A stretch of 36,992 nucleotides of DNA from JAVKBW01 sp964352715. GTDB lineage: Bacteria > Pseudomonadota > Alphaproteobacteria > UBA8366 > Aestuariispiraceae. The position numbers and the translations under genes were made by a program. The notes under the pieces are model-generated. The model was not told where the DNA came from. It did no database searches and saw only the letters and a program-made list of their open reading frames with translations. Positions 23,109-31,230 of the stretch are shown piece after piece (positions within the stretch are counted from its first letter, which is position 1; each line of letters starts with the position of its first letter). The DNA is taken from NCBI GenBank assembly GCA_964352715.1, contig CAYGSU010000040.1:1-36992 (forward strand), written 5' to 3'.

Positions 23109-23921
23109 CTACCGGATCACATCAATGGAACGGTCGACCGGCGTCTCTTTCGGTGTCTCCTCGAAAGTGATCTGGGACTGGTCAACCGGAAGAATATCGA
23201 ACCGCACGCGGATATTATCGCCCAACCCCTCTTTCAGGCCGGTCGAAAGGCCGCCGGGTGGTGCGCCGCCCTCTACCAGCGCCCGGGCCAGAAGGGTCGC
23301 CCGATGAAACGTGATATAGGCCGGATCGACCTTCGGCCGCGCAATCACAAGGGCTTCGGGGTCATTCGGGTTAACGATGTCCGGCACGTCAGATGCTATT
23401 TCCTGCGCGAAGTCCGGATTGTCACGAATACGGACATCGCCCAGCTTTTCGATGCCGAGCGTAATCCGGGCCTGCACCGAAAAACCTTCCAGCCTGGCGG
23501 ATAGGGCAAAGGCAGTGGCGCGCATCAGATCGTCCCGATCGGCGCGGACAGCGGCTTCACCACCGACGAAGATATCCGTTTTTTTCAACGTCATCTGCAG
23601 GGTTCGGCCGGGTTTCAGGGTTTCCACCTTGGCGACCGGAACCGCCGTGACCCAAAGACGTTCAAGCTCTTCTGTCACGTCCTCCGGTTCCGGCACGGGA
23701 CCAAGCGTGGATATCAGGATTTCTGCGGTCGTATCGGGCAGCACATCGGTCTTAAAGGTCGAGGCGACCGAGCTCAGCACCGCGCGCGAGCGCACCTCTT
23801 CCAGGGTCGACAGCGAGTTCAGCAGGATAAAGAAGGCCAACAACAGCAGAAACAGGCTGAGAAACAGCATCGTTCCGGTTTCCCGGACGCGGTGTTGGGG
23901 GGAAAGGCGGTCCTGATTCAT
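23109..23921 (-). CDS. MotB-like bitopic membrane protein lacking the proton-binding Asp
   Basis: A 270-residue protein with a short cytoplasmic N-terminus, one membrane helix (about 17-36, GTMLFLSLFLLLLAFFILLN) and a periplasmic domain of about 230 residues. The helix and the following NSLSTLEEVRSRAVLSSV segment look like the start of MotB-family proteins, but there is no acidic residue inside the span, so it cannot carry protons in the way MotB does. The periplasmic part has blocks reminiscent of OmpA-like domains (LMRATAFALSARLEGF; FHRATLLARALVEGGAPP), but I cannot confirm the fold. ATG 23921 was preferred to a 40-codon extension that precedes it. Its place just before motB suggests a motor accessory role. 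Confidence 0.7.
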   Translation of the reverse strand: MNQDRLSPQHRVRETGTMLFLSLFLLLLAFFILLNSLSTLEEVRSRAVLSSVASTFKTDVLPDTTAEILISTLGPVPEPEDVTEELERLWVTAVPVAKVETLKPGRTLQMTLKKTDIFVGGEAAVRADRDDLMRATAFALSARLEGFSVQARITLGIEKLGDVRIRDNPDFAQEIASDVPDIVNPNDPEALVIARPKVDPAYITFHRATLLARALVEGGAPPGGLSTGLKEGLGDNIRVRFDILPVDQSQITFEETPKETPVDRSIDVIR

Positions 23922-24145
23922 GATGTCTGACGACCTGGCATCCCTGTTGACCGAAACTGCGAATTTCGATGCGTACTTTGCATCAACTGTACCATTTCTG
24001 CGGTCTGCAGGAAAAACCGGGCAAAAAACGGCTGCTGGCAACGACTGCCCGCCACGTCACCCCGGCGGACAAAGCGAGAACTGCGAATCGACCGGTTTCA
24101 CGCCGATCCGGCATTATTTCATTCCTTTTCCGTCAGCCTGATAAG

Positions 24146-24169
24146 CGGCGGGCACCGAAAGCCCCGCCG
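24146..24169 (-). terminator. Hairpin just after the motE-like gene
   Basis: CGGCGGGC (24146-24153) and GCCCCGCCG (24161-24169) can pair with one bulged base, immediately past the motE-like stop codon. There is no U-run on the gene strand. With the 250-base gap that follows, it may separate the fliL-fliM-motE message from the motB genes or merely attenuate it. The remaining gap to 23922 shows no clear promoter. Confidence 0.3.
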
Positions 24170-24171
24170 GA

Positions 24172-24891
24172 CTATTGCGGCAGTTCAGGCAGATCGCGCC
24201 GATCCGCCATTTCGCGGGTCAACAGCCGCGCCTTTTCCGGGTTCATCGCCGCGATGATCGGCGCGATTTTCCGGGCCGACATGCCGCGCAACACCCCTGT
24301 CAGGGTTTCGAGATCAAGCTCGTCGAAAATCGCCGCCGCCGATTTCGGTTTCATCGCCGAGTAGATCTTGCGCAGCTCTTCCTGTTCGGCCACCTGCTCG
24401 GTATCATAGCGTTCCAGCAGCGTGTCGATTTCAGACCGAATTTCCTCAAGCTTACCCTGCTGAACCATAAGCTGCTGTTCTGCTGCTTGCAGCAGGGCTT
24501 CGCGTTCGGCCAGTTCGGCTTCCTTCGACTGGATGCGGTCGCGGCGTTTCGCCAGATCGTGCAGCAGCCGCATTTCGCCGGGCGTCAGCGATGCGATGTC
24601 GTCGAAAGCGCCTTCTGCATCGGCATCGAAGCCTTCAATCGGTTCAAACCCTTCCGGCGGGCTGTCCTCGACATTCTCGAATCCCTCGAAATCATCCTCC
24701 GCCGATTCCCGAGCCGCCGATTCCGGAGCCGCCGATTCCTGCTGGGCACGGGCTTCCGCAAGCTGCAACGGGTTTTCGGCCACCGTGTTATCAGGGTCGT
24801 TCAGCGCCTGATAGATCGATCCGACCTTCACGGTCAGCATCAGCACCGCAACAAATATAACGGCTGGCAGTAATCTGAATCCGGCATTCAT
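24172..24891 (-). CDS. MotE-like protein (membrane anchor, coiled coil, MgtE_N-type domain)
   Basis: A 239-residue protein with an N-terminal membrane helix or uncleaved signal (about 6-24), an acidic Ala/Glu-rich linker carrying a short SAAPESAARESAED repeat (about 52-66), a coiled coil (about 108-165: KRRDRIQSKEAELAEREALLQ onward) and a C-terminal domain (about 172-232) of the MgtE-N/FliG-like type with IYSAMKPKSAAAIFDELDLE and APIIAAMNPEKARLL. This architecture is that of the MotE family; MotE of Sinorhizobium is reported as a periplasmic chaperone for MotC. It sits 31 bases after the DUF6468-like gene. Confidence 0.82.
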   Translation of the reverse strand: MNAGFRLLPAVIFVAVLMLTVKVGSIYQALNDPDNTVAENPLQLAEARAQQESAAPESAARESAEDDFEGFENVEDSPPEGFEPIEGFDADAEGAFDDIASLTPGEMRLLHDLAKRRDRIQSKEAELAEREALLQAAEQQLMVQQGKLEEIRSEIDTLLERYDTEQVAEQEELRKIYSAMKPKSAAAIFDELDLETLTGVLRGMSARKIAPIIAAMNPEKARLLTREMADRRDLPELPQ

Positions 24892-24922
24892 CTGTCTGTT
24901 ATCCCGTGCATCGCGGCGACGC

Positions 24923-25450
24923 CTAGCGCATGCCCTGCAAGGCTTTCAGCAAATCCGACTTCGATCTGGACTTGAGCTTCTTGCCGGCGTCTTCGCCGCT
25001 GTTTTCCCCACCGTCCTGTTCGGACTCCGCATCGGCTGCATAGGATGGGGACATTGATTTCGATGCGCGCAAGGGCGCCGGCTTTCGGCTCTGCGCTGCC
25101 GGTTCGGCAACGGCGCTCTTACGGCTTTTTGTTATACCGCCCTCGAGCTTGTCCGCAACCCCCTCGCCCCGATCGACCAGAAACTGCAGGTCTTCGCGAA
25201 GGCGGTCGGCTTCCTTGATCAATTCCTTTACCGAGTACGAATTGTCGGTCGCTTCCACCTTGATCCGGTTGATCGCCATTTCGGCCTTGGCCGTGGATTC
25301 CTCGAAACCGCCGAGCAGCGACTGCAATTCGTCCTTGCTTTTCTTCAGCGTCGACAGGCTGCGGTTCAGCATTACCGCATAGTAGATCATTACCACCAGA
25401 AGGACGGCGATAACGATATCGAGAATGACCGAGACATCAGGCAGGTTCAT
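24923..25450 (-). CDS. DUF6468-type bitopic protein, possibly PflI-like
   Basis: A 175-residue protein with an N-terminal membrane helix (about 8-28), a coiled-coil stretch (about 29-100) and a basic, Ser/Lys/Pro-rich tail. I associate this architecture and its position directly after fliM with the DUF6468 family of alphaproteobacteria; Caulobacter PflI, a bitopic coiled-coil protein for flagellar positioning, is a plausible relative, but this is from memory and not shown by the sequence. Its start overlaps the fliM stop (ATGA). Confidence 0.72.
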   Translation of the reverse strand: MNLPDVSVILDIVIAVLLVVMIYYAVMLNRSLSTLKKSKDELQSLLGGFEESTAKAEMAINRIKVEATDNSYSVKELIKEADRLREDLQFLVDRGEGVADKLEGGITKSRKSAVAEPAAQSRKPAPLRASKSMSPSYAADAESEQDGGENSGEDAGKKLKSRSKSDLLKALQGMR

Positions 25451-26532
25451 TGTTCGGCTTCCACCTTGCTATCGATACGAACGGCCATATTGCCGTTTTT
25501 CTGCCCCATCGTTGCATTAAACATCGGAATGTTGCCGCAACGCAATTCCACCGGCGAATTCGGCTTTGCCGACAGCGGCAAAAACGTGCCTTTCGACCAC
25601 CGCAGAACATCGCCGAGATTACCCGGCACCTCGTCCAGCACCACCTCGATCGGCACGTCGGTAAACCACAGTTCGGTCGCCAGGTGGTTTTCCCAGATCG
25701 AATCCCGGCCGAATTTTTCGCCCATGAACATCTGCAACAGCAGTTCGCGAACCGGCTCAAGCGTCGCATAGGGCAGCAGCAACTCCAGTCTGCCGCCGCG
25801 ATCTTCCATGTCGATCCGCAGCCGCGCCAGAATAGCGGCGTTGGCCGGCCGGGCGATTGTGGCAAAGCGCGGGTTCGTTTCCAGGCGATCGAACCGCATG
25901 GTTACCGACGACAGCGGGTCAAAGGCGGCCGAAAGATCCGCAAGCACCACAGCGATCATCCGTTCGACAAGGTTTCGTTCGATGGTCGTATAGGGACGCC
26001 CTTCGATGCGCATGGCGGCGGTGCCGCGTCGGCCGCCAAGCAGCACATCAACGATGGAATAGATCAGCGATGAATCAACCGTTATCAGTCCATAATTGTC
26101 CCATTCTTCGGCCTTGAACACGGTCAGCATGGCCGGCAGCGGAATTGAGTTCAGGTAATCGCCGAACCGGATCGAGGTAATGTTGTCGAGACTGACCTCG
26201 ACGTTGTCCGAGGTGAAGTTTCTGAGCGAGGTCGACATCATCCGGACCAGCCGATCGTAGACGACTTCCAGCATCGGCAGGCGTTCGTAAGACACCATGC
26301 CGGAATCGATGATTGCCTCGATGCCCGACTGGTTTTCCGAAGAATCGCCGCCTTCCTGGAAACCCAGAAGACTGTCGATTTCGTCCTGATTCAGAACCCG
26401 GGTAACGCCGCCGCCATCATCGTCGTCGTCATCCGCCATGGCGCCCCATTCATCGTCCAAAGCGGCATCGCTATCCAGGGCGTCACCGGCCCCGTCTTCC
26501 ATGGTCTTGGCGATGTCTTCTTCGTCACTCAT
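25447..26532 (-). CDS. fliM: Flagellar switch protein FliM
   Basis: A 361-residue C-ring protein controlling rotation direction. The middle domain (about 70-255) with SGMVSYERLPMLEVVYDRLVRMMS, the invariant-type RFGDYLNSIPLP run, and the C-terminal SpoA/FliN-like domain (about 280-355, LDEVPGNLGDVLRWSKGTFLPL) are intact. The CheY-P-binding motif LNQDEIDSLL, normally at the very N-terminus, here starts at residue 47 behind an acidic extension with six consecutive Asp. It lies between fliL (118-base gap) and the DUF6468-like gene (overlap). Confidence 0.97.
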   Translation of the reverse strand: MSDEEDIAKTMEDGAGDALDSDAALDDEWGAMADDDDDDGGGVTRVLNQDEIDSLLGFQEGGDSSENQSGIEAIIDSGMVSYERLPMLEVVYDRLVRMMSTSLRNFTSDNVEVSLDNITSIRFGDYLNSIPLPAMLTVFKAEEWDNYGLITVDSSLIYSIVDVLLGGRRGTAAMRIEGRPYTTIERNLVERMIAVVLADLSAAFDPLSSVTMRFDRLETNPRFATIARPANAAILARLRIDMEDRGGRLELLLPYATLEPVRELLLQMFMGEKFGRDSIWENHLATELWFTDVPIEVVLDEVPGNLGDVLRWSKGTFLPLSAKPNSPVELRCGNIPMFNATMGQKNGNMAVRIDSKVEAEQ

Positions 26533-26650
26533 GATACTCGCGCCTTAATTCGTTTGTCCGGCCTGTTGCCTGTCCATCGGCTGCGCCGATCATCATGCAA
26601 TGCCAGAATGCAGGAAGCGTGCCCGGTTCCGGGTCTGTCTCTTGGCCGGA

Positions 26651-27181
26651 CTACTGGATCAGCAGGTCTCCTATCAGCACATCTTTCACCTTAACCGGAT
26701 GTACGGCCGAATTCACCCTTGCCAGCATCTCTTCCTTGACCCGGTAAAGACCCTGGCTGCCTTCAAGCTCCTCGACCCGCAATTCACGCAGGAAGACCTG
26801 AAAGTTATCAACGATCTTCGGCATGAAGCTGTTGATCACAGCCTCGTCTTCCGGCGCATTGAGCTCCAGATTGATGCGCAGCTTCAGAATTTTCTGCTTC
26901 TGCCCCGATGTCCTTAGAGACACCAGCATTTCCGGCACTTCCAGATAGGTCCCCGGAACCGCAACGGCATTTTCGTCTTCTGCGCCACCGTGTTCGCCTT
27001 CGGCCATCGCCTCTTCTTCATTGCCGAGAAGGGAATCCAGCATGCCGCTGAAGAACAGGCCCGCCCCGGCGCCGCCGAGAATAAGGATCGGCAGCAGAAT
27101 GAAAATGATCAGCTTCTTGCCGCCGGTCTTTTTCTTGCCGCCTTCTTCGCCTTCTTCGGCGCCTTCGGTCTCGTCACTCAT
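26651..27181 (-). CDS. fliL: Flagellar basal-body associated protein FliL
   Basis: A 176-residue bitopic protein with a Glu/Gly/Lys-rich cytoplasmic start, one membrane helix (about 23-46) and a periplasmic SPFH-like domain (about 75-176) with YLEVPEMLVSLRTSG, LKLRINLEL and a C-terminal VKVKDVLIGDLLIQ. FliL surrounds and supports the stator. It is the first gene of this leftward motor set; a plausible promoter lies about 140 bases upstream. Confidence 0.94.
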   Translation of the reverse strand: MSDETEGAEEGEEGGKKKTGGKKLIIFILLPILILGGAGAGLFFSGMLDSLLGNEEEAMAEGEHGGAEDENAVAVPGTYLEVPEMLVSLRTSGQKQKILKLRINLELNAPEDEAVINSFMPKIVDNFQVFLRELRVEELEGSQGLYRVKEEMLARVNSAVHPVKVKDVLIGDLLIQ

Positions 27182-27317
27182 CCTGCATCCTTGTCAGCCC
27201 GGCCGGCAGGATCGGCGCCGCCGCGTGGCTTTCGTTTCGGGTCCAACGCCGCCGGGATCGAAAAACGCCATGACGAACAGACGATAATTGCCAGAGCCTG
27301 AACCGCTGAATTCTTGA

Positions 27318-27346
27318 GTTTTACTACAATTTCACAAATGGATCAA
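27318..27346 (-). promoter_or_regulatory. Possible sigma-70-type promoter of fliL
   Basis: On the gene strand TTGATC (27346-27341) and TAAAAC (27323-27318) are separated by 17 bases. No sigma-54 element was found facing fliL. The leader would be about 130 bases. Confidence 0.38.
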
Positions 27347-27349
27347 AGA

Positions 27350-27367
27350 CTTCGTAAATCTTCGTAA
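27350..27367. repeat. Direct repeat upstream of the fliL promoter
   Basis: CTTCGTAA occurs at 27350-27357 and again at 27360-27367, a 10-base period, i.e. one helical turn. It begins four bases upstream of the proposed fliL -35 box, the usual position for an activator. Confidence 0.4.
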
Positions 27368-27414
27368 CGTCATCCAAATATTCGTGCTCACTCCGGCCAA
27401 ATGACGGTAACGGA

Positions 27415-27460
27415 CAGGCACGAAACGCCCCTGCGACCGGAAATAAATGCCCCGTGCCTG
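27415..27460. promoter_or_regulatory. Inverted repeat upstream of the flgF sigma-54 promoter
   Basis: CAGGCACG (27415-27422) and CGTGCCTG (27453-27460) are perfect 8-base inverted repeats 30 bases apart, lying 80-125 bases upstream of the -24 element, a typical enhancer distance for sigma-54 activators. Protein binding is inferred. Confidence 0.35.
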
Positions 27461-27539
27461 TGGCCATTCGTTCCGCCCGCACCGTAAACCCTGCCGCACA
27501 AAATCCCATAACATGCTGACTTTGTTGCATTTTCAAAAC

Positions 27540-27554
27540 TGGCACGCGCTTTGC
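27540..27554 (+). promoter_or_regulatory. Sigma-54 promoter of flgF-flgG-flgA-flgH
   Basis: TGGCACGCGCTTTGC matches TGGCACG-N4-TTGC exactly with GG-N10-GC spacing. It is preceded by TTTCAAAAC, shared with the flgI promoter. The start codon of flgF is 115 bases downstream of the -12 element. The whole gap 27182-27669 (488 bases) holds only regulatory sequence as far as I can see. Confidence 0.88.
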
Positions 27555-27669
27555 CATATCCATGACCGAGGAAGAGAACGGTTTGTCGGCACGCACCGAC
27601 GCCCCGGACAGAACCTGGAGAGAGGTTTCGCCCGGTGGGGTGCCAAAGACGATCGCAGAGAGGACACAA

Positions 27670-28392
27670 ATGGAAAACGGAATCTATATCGGTATATCGA
27701 GGCAGACCGCCCTGAGACGTCAAATGGACGTCGTGGCAAACAACCTCGCAAATGTGAACACCCCGGCCTACCGCGCCGAACGCATGGTGTTCAAGGAATT
27801 CATGGTCCAGCCGTCGAAGCAGTCAGCCGCCTATTCCTTCGTTCAGGATGTCGGTCAGTACCGCTCGACCGAAAACGGGCCGATCACACAGACTGGCAAC
27901 GAACTTGATGTCGCGCTGAACGGCGAAGGCTACTTTGTTGTCGATACGCCCGCCGGTGAACGCTACACGCGGCATGGCCGGTTCCAGCTCGACGCCAACG
28001 GCTTCGTGGTCACCACGGAGGGCCATCAGGTTCTGACCGATGCCGGGCCAATCCAGATCCCGCCACAGTCAACATCGATCTCGATCAACGGCGACGGATC
28101 GATCAGCACAGAATTCGGTCCGCTCGGCTCGTTGCGGGTCGTGACCTTCGAAGACGACCAGGAGCCGCAACGCGGAGCCAACGGCCTGTATACGACCGAG
28201 CAGGATCCACAGGCGGCAAATGATGTTCAGATCGTCCAGGGCAGCCTGGAACAGTCGAATGTGGTCGCCGTTCTGGAGATCACTCGAATGATGGAAATAT
28301 CCAACGCTCACAATTCATTACAGAAGATGCTTCAGAACGAAGACGAGCGAAACCGAACGATGATCCGCCGTCTTGGACAATCGCAGGGTTAA
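27670..28392 (+). CDS. flgF: Flagellar proximal rod protein FlgF
   Basis: A 240-residue rod protein of the FlgF/FlgG family. The N-terminal RQMDVVANNLANVNTPAYRA segment, the central NELDVALNGEGYFVVDTPAGERYTRHGRF block and the C-terminal LEITRMMEISNAHNSLQKML helix are diagnostic. The ATG at 27670 follows an AGAGGA ribosome site; an upstream extension to 27562 in the same frame would overlap the promoter and is rejected. Confidence 0.96.
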   Translation: MENGIYIGISRQTALRRQMDVVANNLANVNTPAYRAERMVFKEFMVQPSKQSAAYSFVQDVGQYRSTENGPITQTGNELDVALNGEGYFVVDTPAGERYTRHGRFQLDANGFVVTTEGHQVLTDAGPIQIPPQSTSISINGDGSISTEFGPLGSLRVVTFEDDQEPQRGANGLYTTEQDPQAANDVQIVQGSLEQSNVVAVLEITRMMEISNAHNSLQKMLQNEDERNRTMIRRLGQSQG

Positions 28393-28426
28393 GCGATCCC
28401 GACCGGATTATTGAAGGAGAAAGAAC

Positions 28427-29212
28427 ATGAGAGCCTTATCAATCGGTGCAACGGGCATGCTGGCGCAGCAGCTCAACGTGGAAGTCATTTCGCACAACAT
28501 CGCGAACATGAACACCACGGCCTATCAGCGCCGCCGCGCCGAATTTCAGGACCTTCTCTACCAGAACCAGCGCCGGGTCGGCTCGAACTCGTCCGATGCC
28601 GACACGATTGTGCCGGTCGGTGTGCAGATCGGTCTGGGCGTCAAGACAGCCGCTGTCTACCGGATATCCGAACAGGGCAACCTCAGCCTGACGGAAAACC
28701 CGCTCGATCTCGCGATCAACGGCAACGGCTATTTCCAGATCACCCTGCCGAATGGCGATACGGCCTATACCAGGGCCGGCGCGCTGCAGGTCGACGCCGA
28801 TGGCGATCTCGTCACGGCTGACGGGTTTACCGTCGAACCGGGCATCACGATCCCGCAGAATGCCGTCGATATCTCGATCAATGCCAGCGGCGAAGTGCTG
28901 GTCAGCCTCGACGGACAGACCACGCCGCAGAATGTCGGGCAGCTAACGCTGGCGAACTTTGTCAACGAAGCCGGCCTTCTGGCAATCGGCGAAAACCTGA
29001 TGCTGGAAACACCGGCCTCGGGCACGGCGATTACCGGCACGCCCGGGTCGACCGGGTTCGGCACCTTGCAGCAAGGGTTTCTGGAAACATCAAACGTCAA
29101 TGTCGTTGATGAAATCACCAACCTGATTTCTGCGCAGCGGGCCTATGAAATGAATTCCAAGGTTATCGAAACCGCCGACCAGATGATGTCCACCCTGGGC
29201 AACATTCGCTAA
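28427..29212 (+). CDS. flgG: Flagellar distal rod protein FlgG
   Basis: A 261-residue protein of exactly the usual FlgG length. The start MRALSIGATGMLAQQLNVEV, the NIANMNTTAYQRRRAEFQDLLYQ segment (with the alphaproteobacterial-type rod loop), the NPLDLAINGNGYFQI block and the C-terminal VDEITNLISAQRAYEMNSKVI helix are characteristic. A GGAG site lies nine bases before the ATG. It polymerises into the distal rod that passes the L and P rings. Confidence 0.97.
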   Translation: MRALSIGATGMLAQQLNVEVISHNIANMNTTAYQRRRAEFQDLLYQNQRRVGSNSSDADTIVPVGVQIGLGVKTAAVYRISEQGNLSLTENPLDLAINGNGYFQITLPNGDTAYTRAGALQVDADGDLVTADGFTVEPGITIPQNAVDISINASGEVLVSLDGQTTPQNVGQLTLANFVNEAGLLAIGENLMLETPASGTAITGTPGSTGFGTLQQGFLETSNVNVVDEITNLISAQRAYEMNSKVIETADQMMSTLGNIR

Positions 29213-29236
29213 CGCGGCAGACGGAGGAGAAAACCG

Positions 29237-30241
29237 ATGAAGCCGGTCAGACACAGATTTTTTGCAAGCATGGCGATGCCCCTCGCGGTATCGGCCGGGT
29301 TGCTGATGCCGATGTCCGCCCCGGTTTTCGCGGCCGAGGCAGAAACCGCTATCGAAACGCCGGTCACCCTGAACCCGCGCATCGAAATCACCTCAGATAC
29401 GGTGAAGCTGGGCGACGTATTCACCAATGCCGGTAAATACGCCGACCGGCCGATTGGCCGTTCACCAGAGCCAGGCAAGGAAGTCATGCTCGACGCCCGC
29501 TGGCTGATGAAGGTCGCCAAGGCTTTCAATCTGAACTGGCGACCAGCGAGCCAGTTCGAGACGGCATCGGTTATCCGGGTCAGCCAGACCATCGATTCAG
29601 CATCGATCCGTGCAGCGGTCACCTACGAGATCGACCGCCGCACCGGCACGGCCGACAAGTACGACCTGGAACTCGACAACAGTTTCATGACCCTGCATGT
29701 CCCGACCGACCGGCCGGCGACCCTGGGCATCGAACAATTACAGCTTGATGAACGCACCCAGCGGTTCACTGCCATGTTGATCGCGCCACGGGACAACCCG
29801 GTCATTCGCAAGCCGATCGCCGGCAAACTGTACCGTCTTGTTGAAGTGCCGGTGCCGGTTCGCCGCATCATGCGCGGTGAAACCATCACCGAGCGGGACA
29901 TTGAAATGATCGATATGCGCGCAGCCAGCCTTGCCGGGCAAAGCATTGTCGACCCGTCGATGCTGATCGGCCTGTCAGCAAAGAGAACCCTGCGGACAGG
30001 TGCGCCCGTTGCTTCGAATTCCATCGAACCGCCCGTCCTGATCAAGAAGGGCAGTCTGGTCACCGTCCGCGCCTGGTCAGCCAACATGGTGCTGACCGCA
30101 CGCGCCAAGGCCATGCAGTCAGGCGGCATGAACGATGTGGTGCGGGTGATGAACATGCATTCGAACCGGGTGATCGAGGCCGTTGTTACGGGGCCGGGAC
30201 AGCTCGACATCGCCCTGTCCAGCAACTTCGTAATGAACTGA
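29237..30241 (+). CDS. flgA: P-ring assembly chaperone FlgA
   Basis: A 334-residue periplasmic protein with a signal peptide cleaved near A32. The C-terminal half has the SAF-type domain (VPVPVRRIMRGETITERDIEMIDM, about 205-228) and the conserved ending with SAKRTLRTGAPVASNSIEPPVLIKKG and the VRVMNMHSNRVIEAVVTGPG segment. The N-terminal third is a longer domain typical of alphaproteobacterial FlgA. FlgA escorts FlgI to the P ring. GGAGG lies before the ATG, 24 bases after flgG. Confidence 0.95.
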   Translation: MKPVRHRFFASMAMPLAVSAGLLMPMSAPVFAAEAETAIETPVTLNPRIEITSDTVKLGDVFTNAGKYADRPIGRSPEPGKEVMLDARWLMKVAKAFNLNWRPASQFETASVIRVSQTIDSASIRAAVTYEIDRRTGTADKYDLELDNSFMTLHVPTDRPATLGIEQLQLDERTQRFTAMLIAPRDNPVIRKPIAGKLYRLVEVPVPVRRIMRGETITERDIEMIDMRAASLAGQSIVDPSMLIGLSAKRTLRTGAPVASNSIEPPVLIKKGSLVTVRAWSANMVLTARAKAMQSGGMNDVVRVMNMHSNRVIEAVVTGPGQLDIALSSNFVMN

Positions 30242-30287
30242 TGAACGCTAGAAAAACCCGAGCCAGAACGGCTCAACAAAGGAAAAG

Positions 30288-31073
30288 ATGATGGTTGGAA
30301 GAACCAGTAGATCTGGCCGAACATTCAGACGGAACAGCGGCCGCCTCGCAGCCCTGCTGCTGGTCGGCACTGTTCTCGGCGGATGCAATGCGCTGAGCCG
30401 GCTTGCCGATGTCGGCGCACCACCGCCCCTGAGCGCCGTTGACAACCCGACGCATGCGCCGAACTACCGACCGATCAGCATGCCGATGCCGGAACCGAAG
30501 ACGGCAAAGCGTCAGCCGAACTCGCTGTGGCGGCCCGGCTCCCGCGCCTTCTTCAAGGATCTGCGGGCCAACAATATCGGCGACATCGTCACCGTGGTGA
30601 TCGCCATCGACGACGACGCCGCCATCGGTAACTCGACGACGCGCAGCCGGAACAACACCGAAAGCGTCGGCATCGATAACCTGTTCGGATACGAAGGCGC
30701 CCTGAACGCGATCCTGCCTGAAGCGGTAGATCCTCCCAATCTTCTGGGCACGGATTCCAACTCTTCGAATACCGGCACCGGCACCATCGACCGCGAGGAA
30801 GAAATCAACATCCAGCTCGCCGCCGTGGTGACCCAGGTTCTGCCGAACGGCAATCTGGTCATTCATGGACGGCAGGAAACGCGCGTCAACTTCGAGGTCC
30901 GCGAATTGCAGATCATCGGCGTGATCCGGCCGCAGGATATCACCAGCGACAACACCGTTCCGTTCGAGGATATCGCCGAAGCCCGCCTCGCTTATGGCGG
31001 CCGCGGCCATATCACCGATGTTCAGCAACCCCGCTACGGCACCCAGATACTCGACATCGTCGTGCCGTTCTAA
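30288..31073 (+). CDS. flgH: L-ring lipoprotein FlgH
   Basis: A 261-residue outer-membrane lipoprotein with a lipobox VLGGC; C33 would be the lipidated residue. The SLWRPGSRAFFKDLRANNIGDIVTVVI, QLAAVVTQVLPNGNLVIHGRQE and VRPQDI-type (IRPQDITSDNTV) blocks are FlgH signatures. It forms the L ring around the distal rod. An AAAGGA site precedes tandem ATG codons; either may be used. Last gene of the flgF operon. Confidence 0.96.
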   Translation: MMVGRTSRSGRTFRRNSGRLAALLLVGTVLGGCNALSRLADVGAPPPLSAVDNPTHAPNYRPISMPMPEPKTAKRQPNSLWRPGSRAFFKDLRANNIGDIVTVVIAIDDDAAIGNSTTRSRNNTESVGIDNLFGYEGALNAILPEAVDPPNLLGTDSNSSNTGTGTIDREEEINIQLAAVVTQVLPNGNLVIHGRQETRVNFEVRELQIIGVIRPQDITSDNTVPFEDIAEARLAYGGRGHITDVQQPRYGTQILDIVVPF

Positions 31074-31154
31074 GGAAACAGCTTACACAGTTTAGGGTTT
31101 ACGACTGCACTCTCCTCTCTCTCGTCTCTCCTCTCGCAGGCGTAGATCCCGTTA

Positions 31155-31183
31155 CCGGCGCCCCCCTGATCAGGGGGCGCCGG
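31155..31183. terminator. GC-rich hairpin between flgH and dksA
   Basis: A 14-pair stem with one bulged C, running inward from CCGGCG and CGCCGG to TGATCA at the centre, lies 80 bases past the flgH stop. It is almost palindromic and could act in either direction. The trailing T-run is poor on the plus strand. Confidence 0.5.
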
Positions 31184-31230
31184 CTGACGTTTCAGGGGCG
31201 TATTCCGGAAACATTTCAGCACAAACGAAA

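Noticed and set aside
24035..24060. TGGC and TTGC words facing the motB-like gene
   Set aside because: They are nine bases apart instead of seven, so the strict GG-N10-GC spacing of sigma-54 is not met.
27388..27723. 111-codon reverse frame in the fliL/flgF gap
   Set aside because: Covers the flgF sigma-54 promoter and start; no similarity to any family and no ribosome site.
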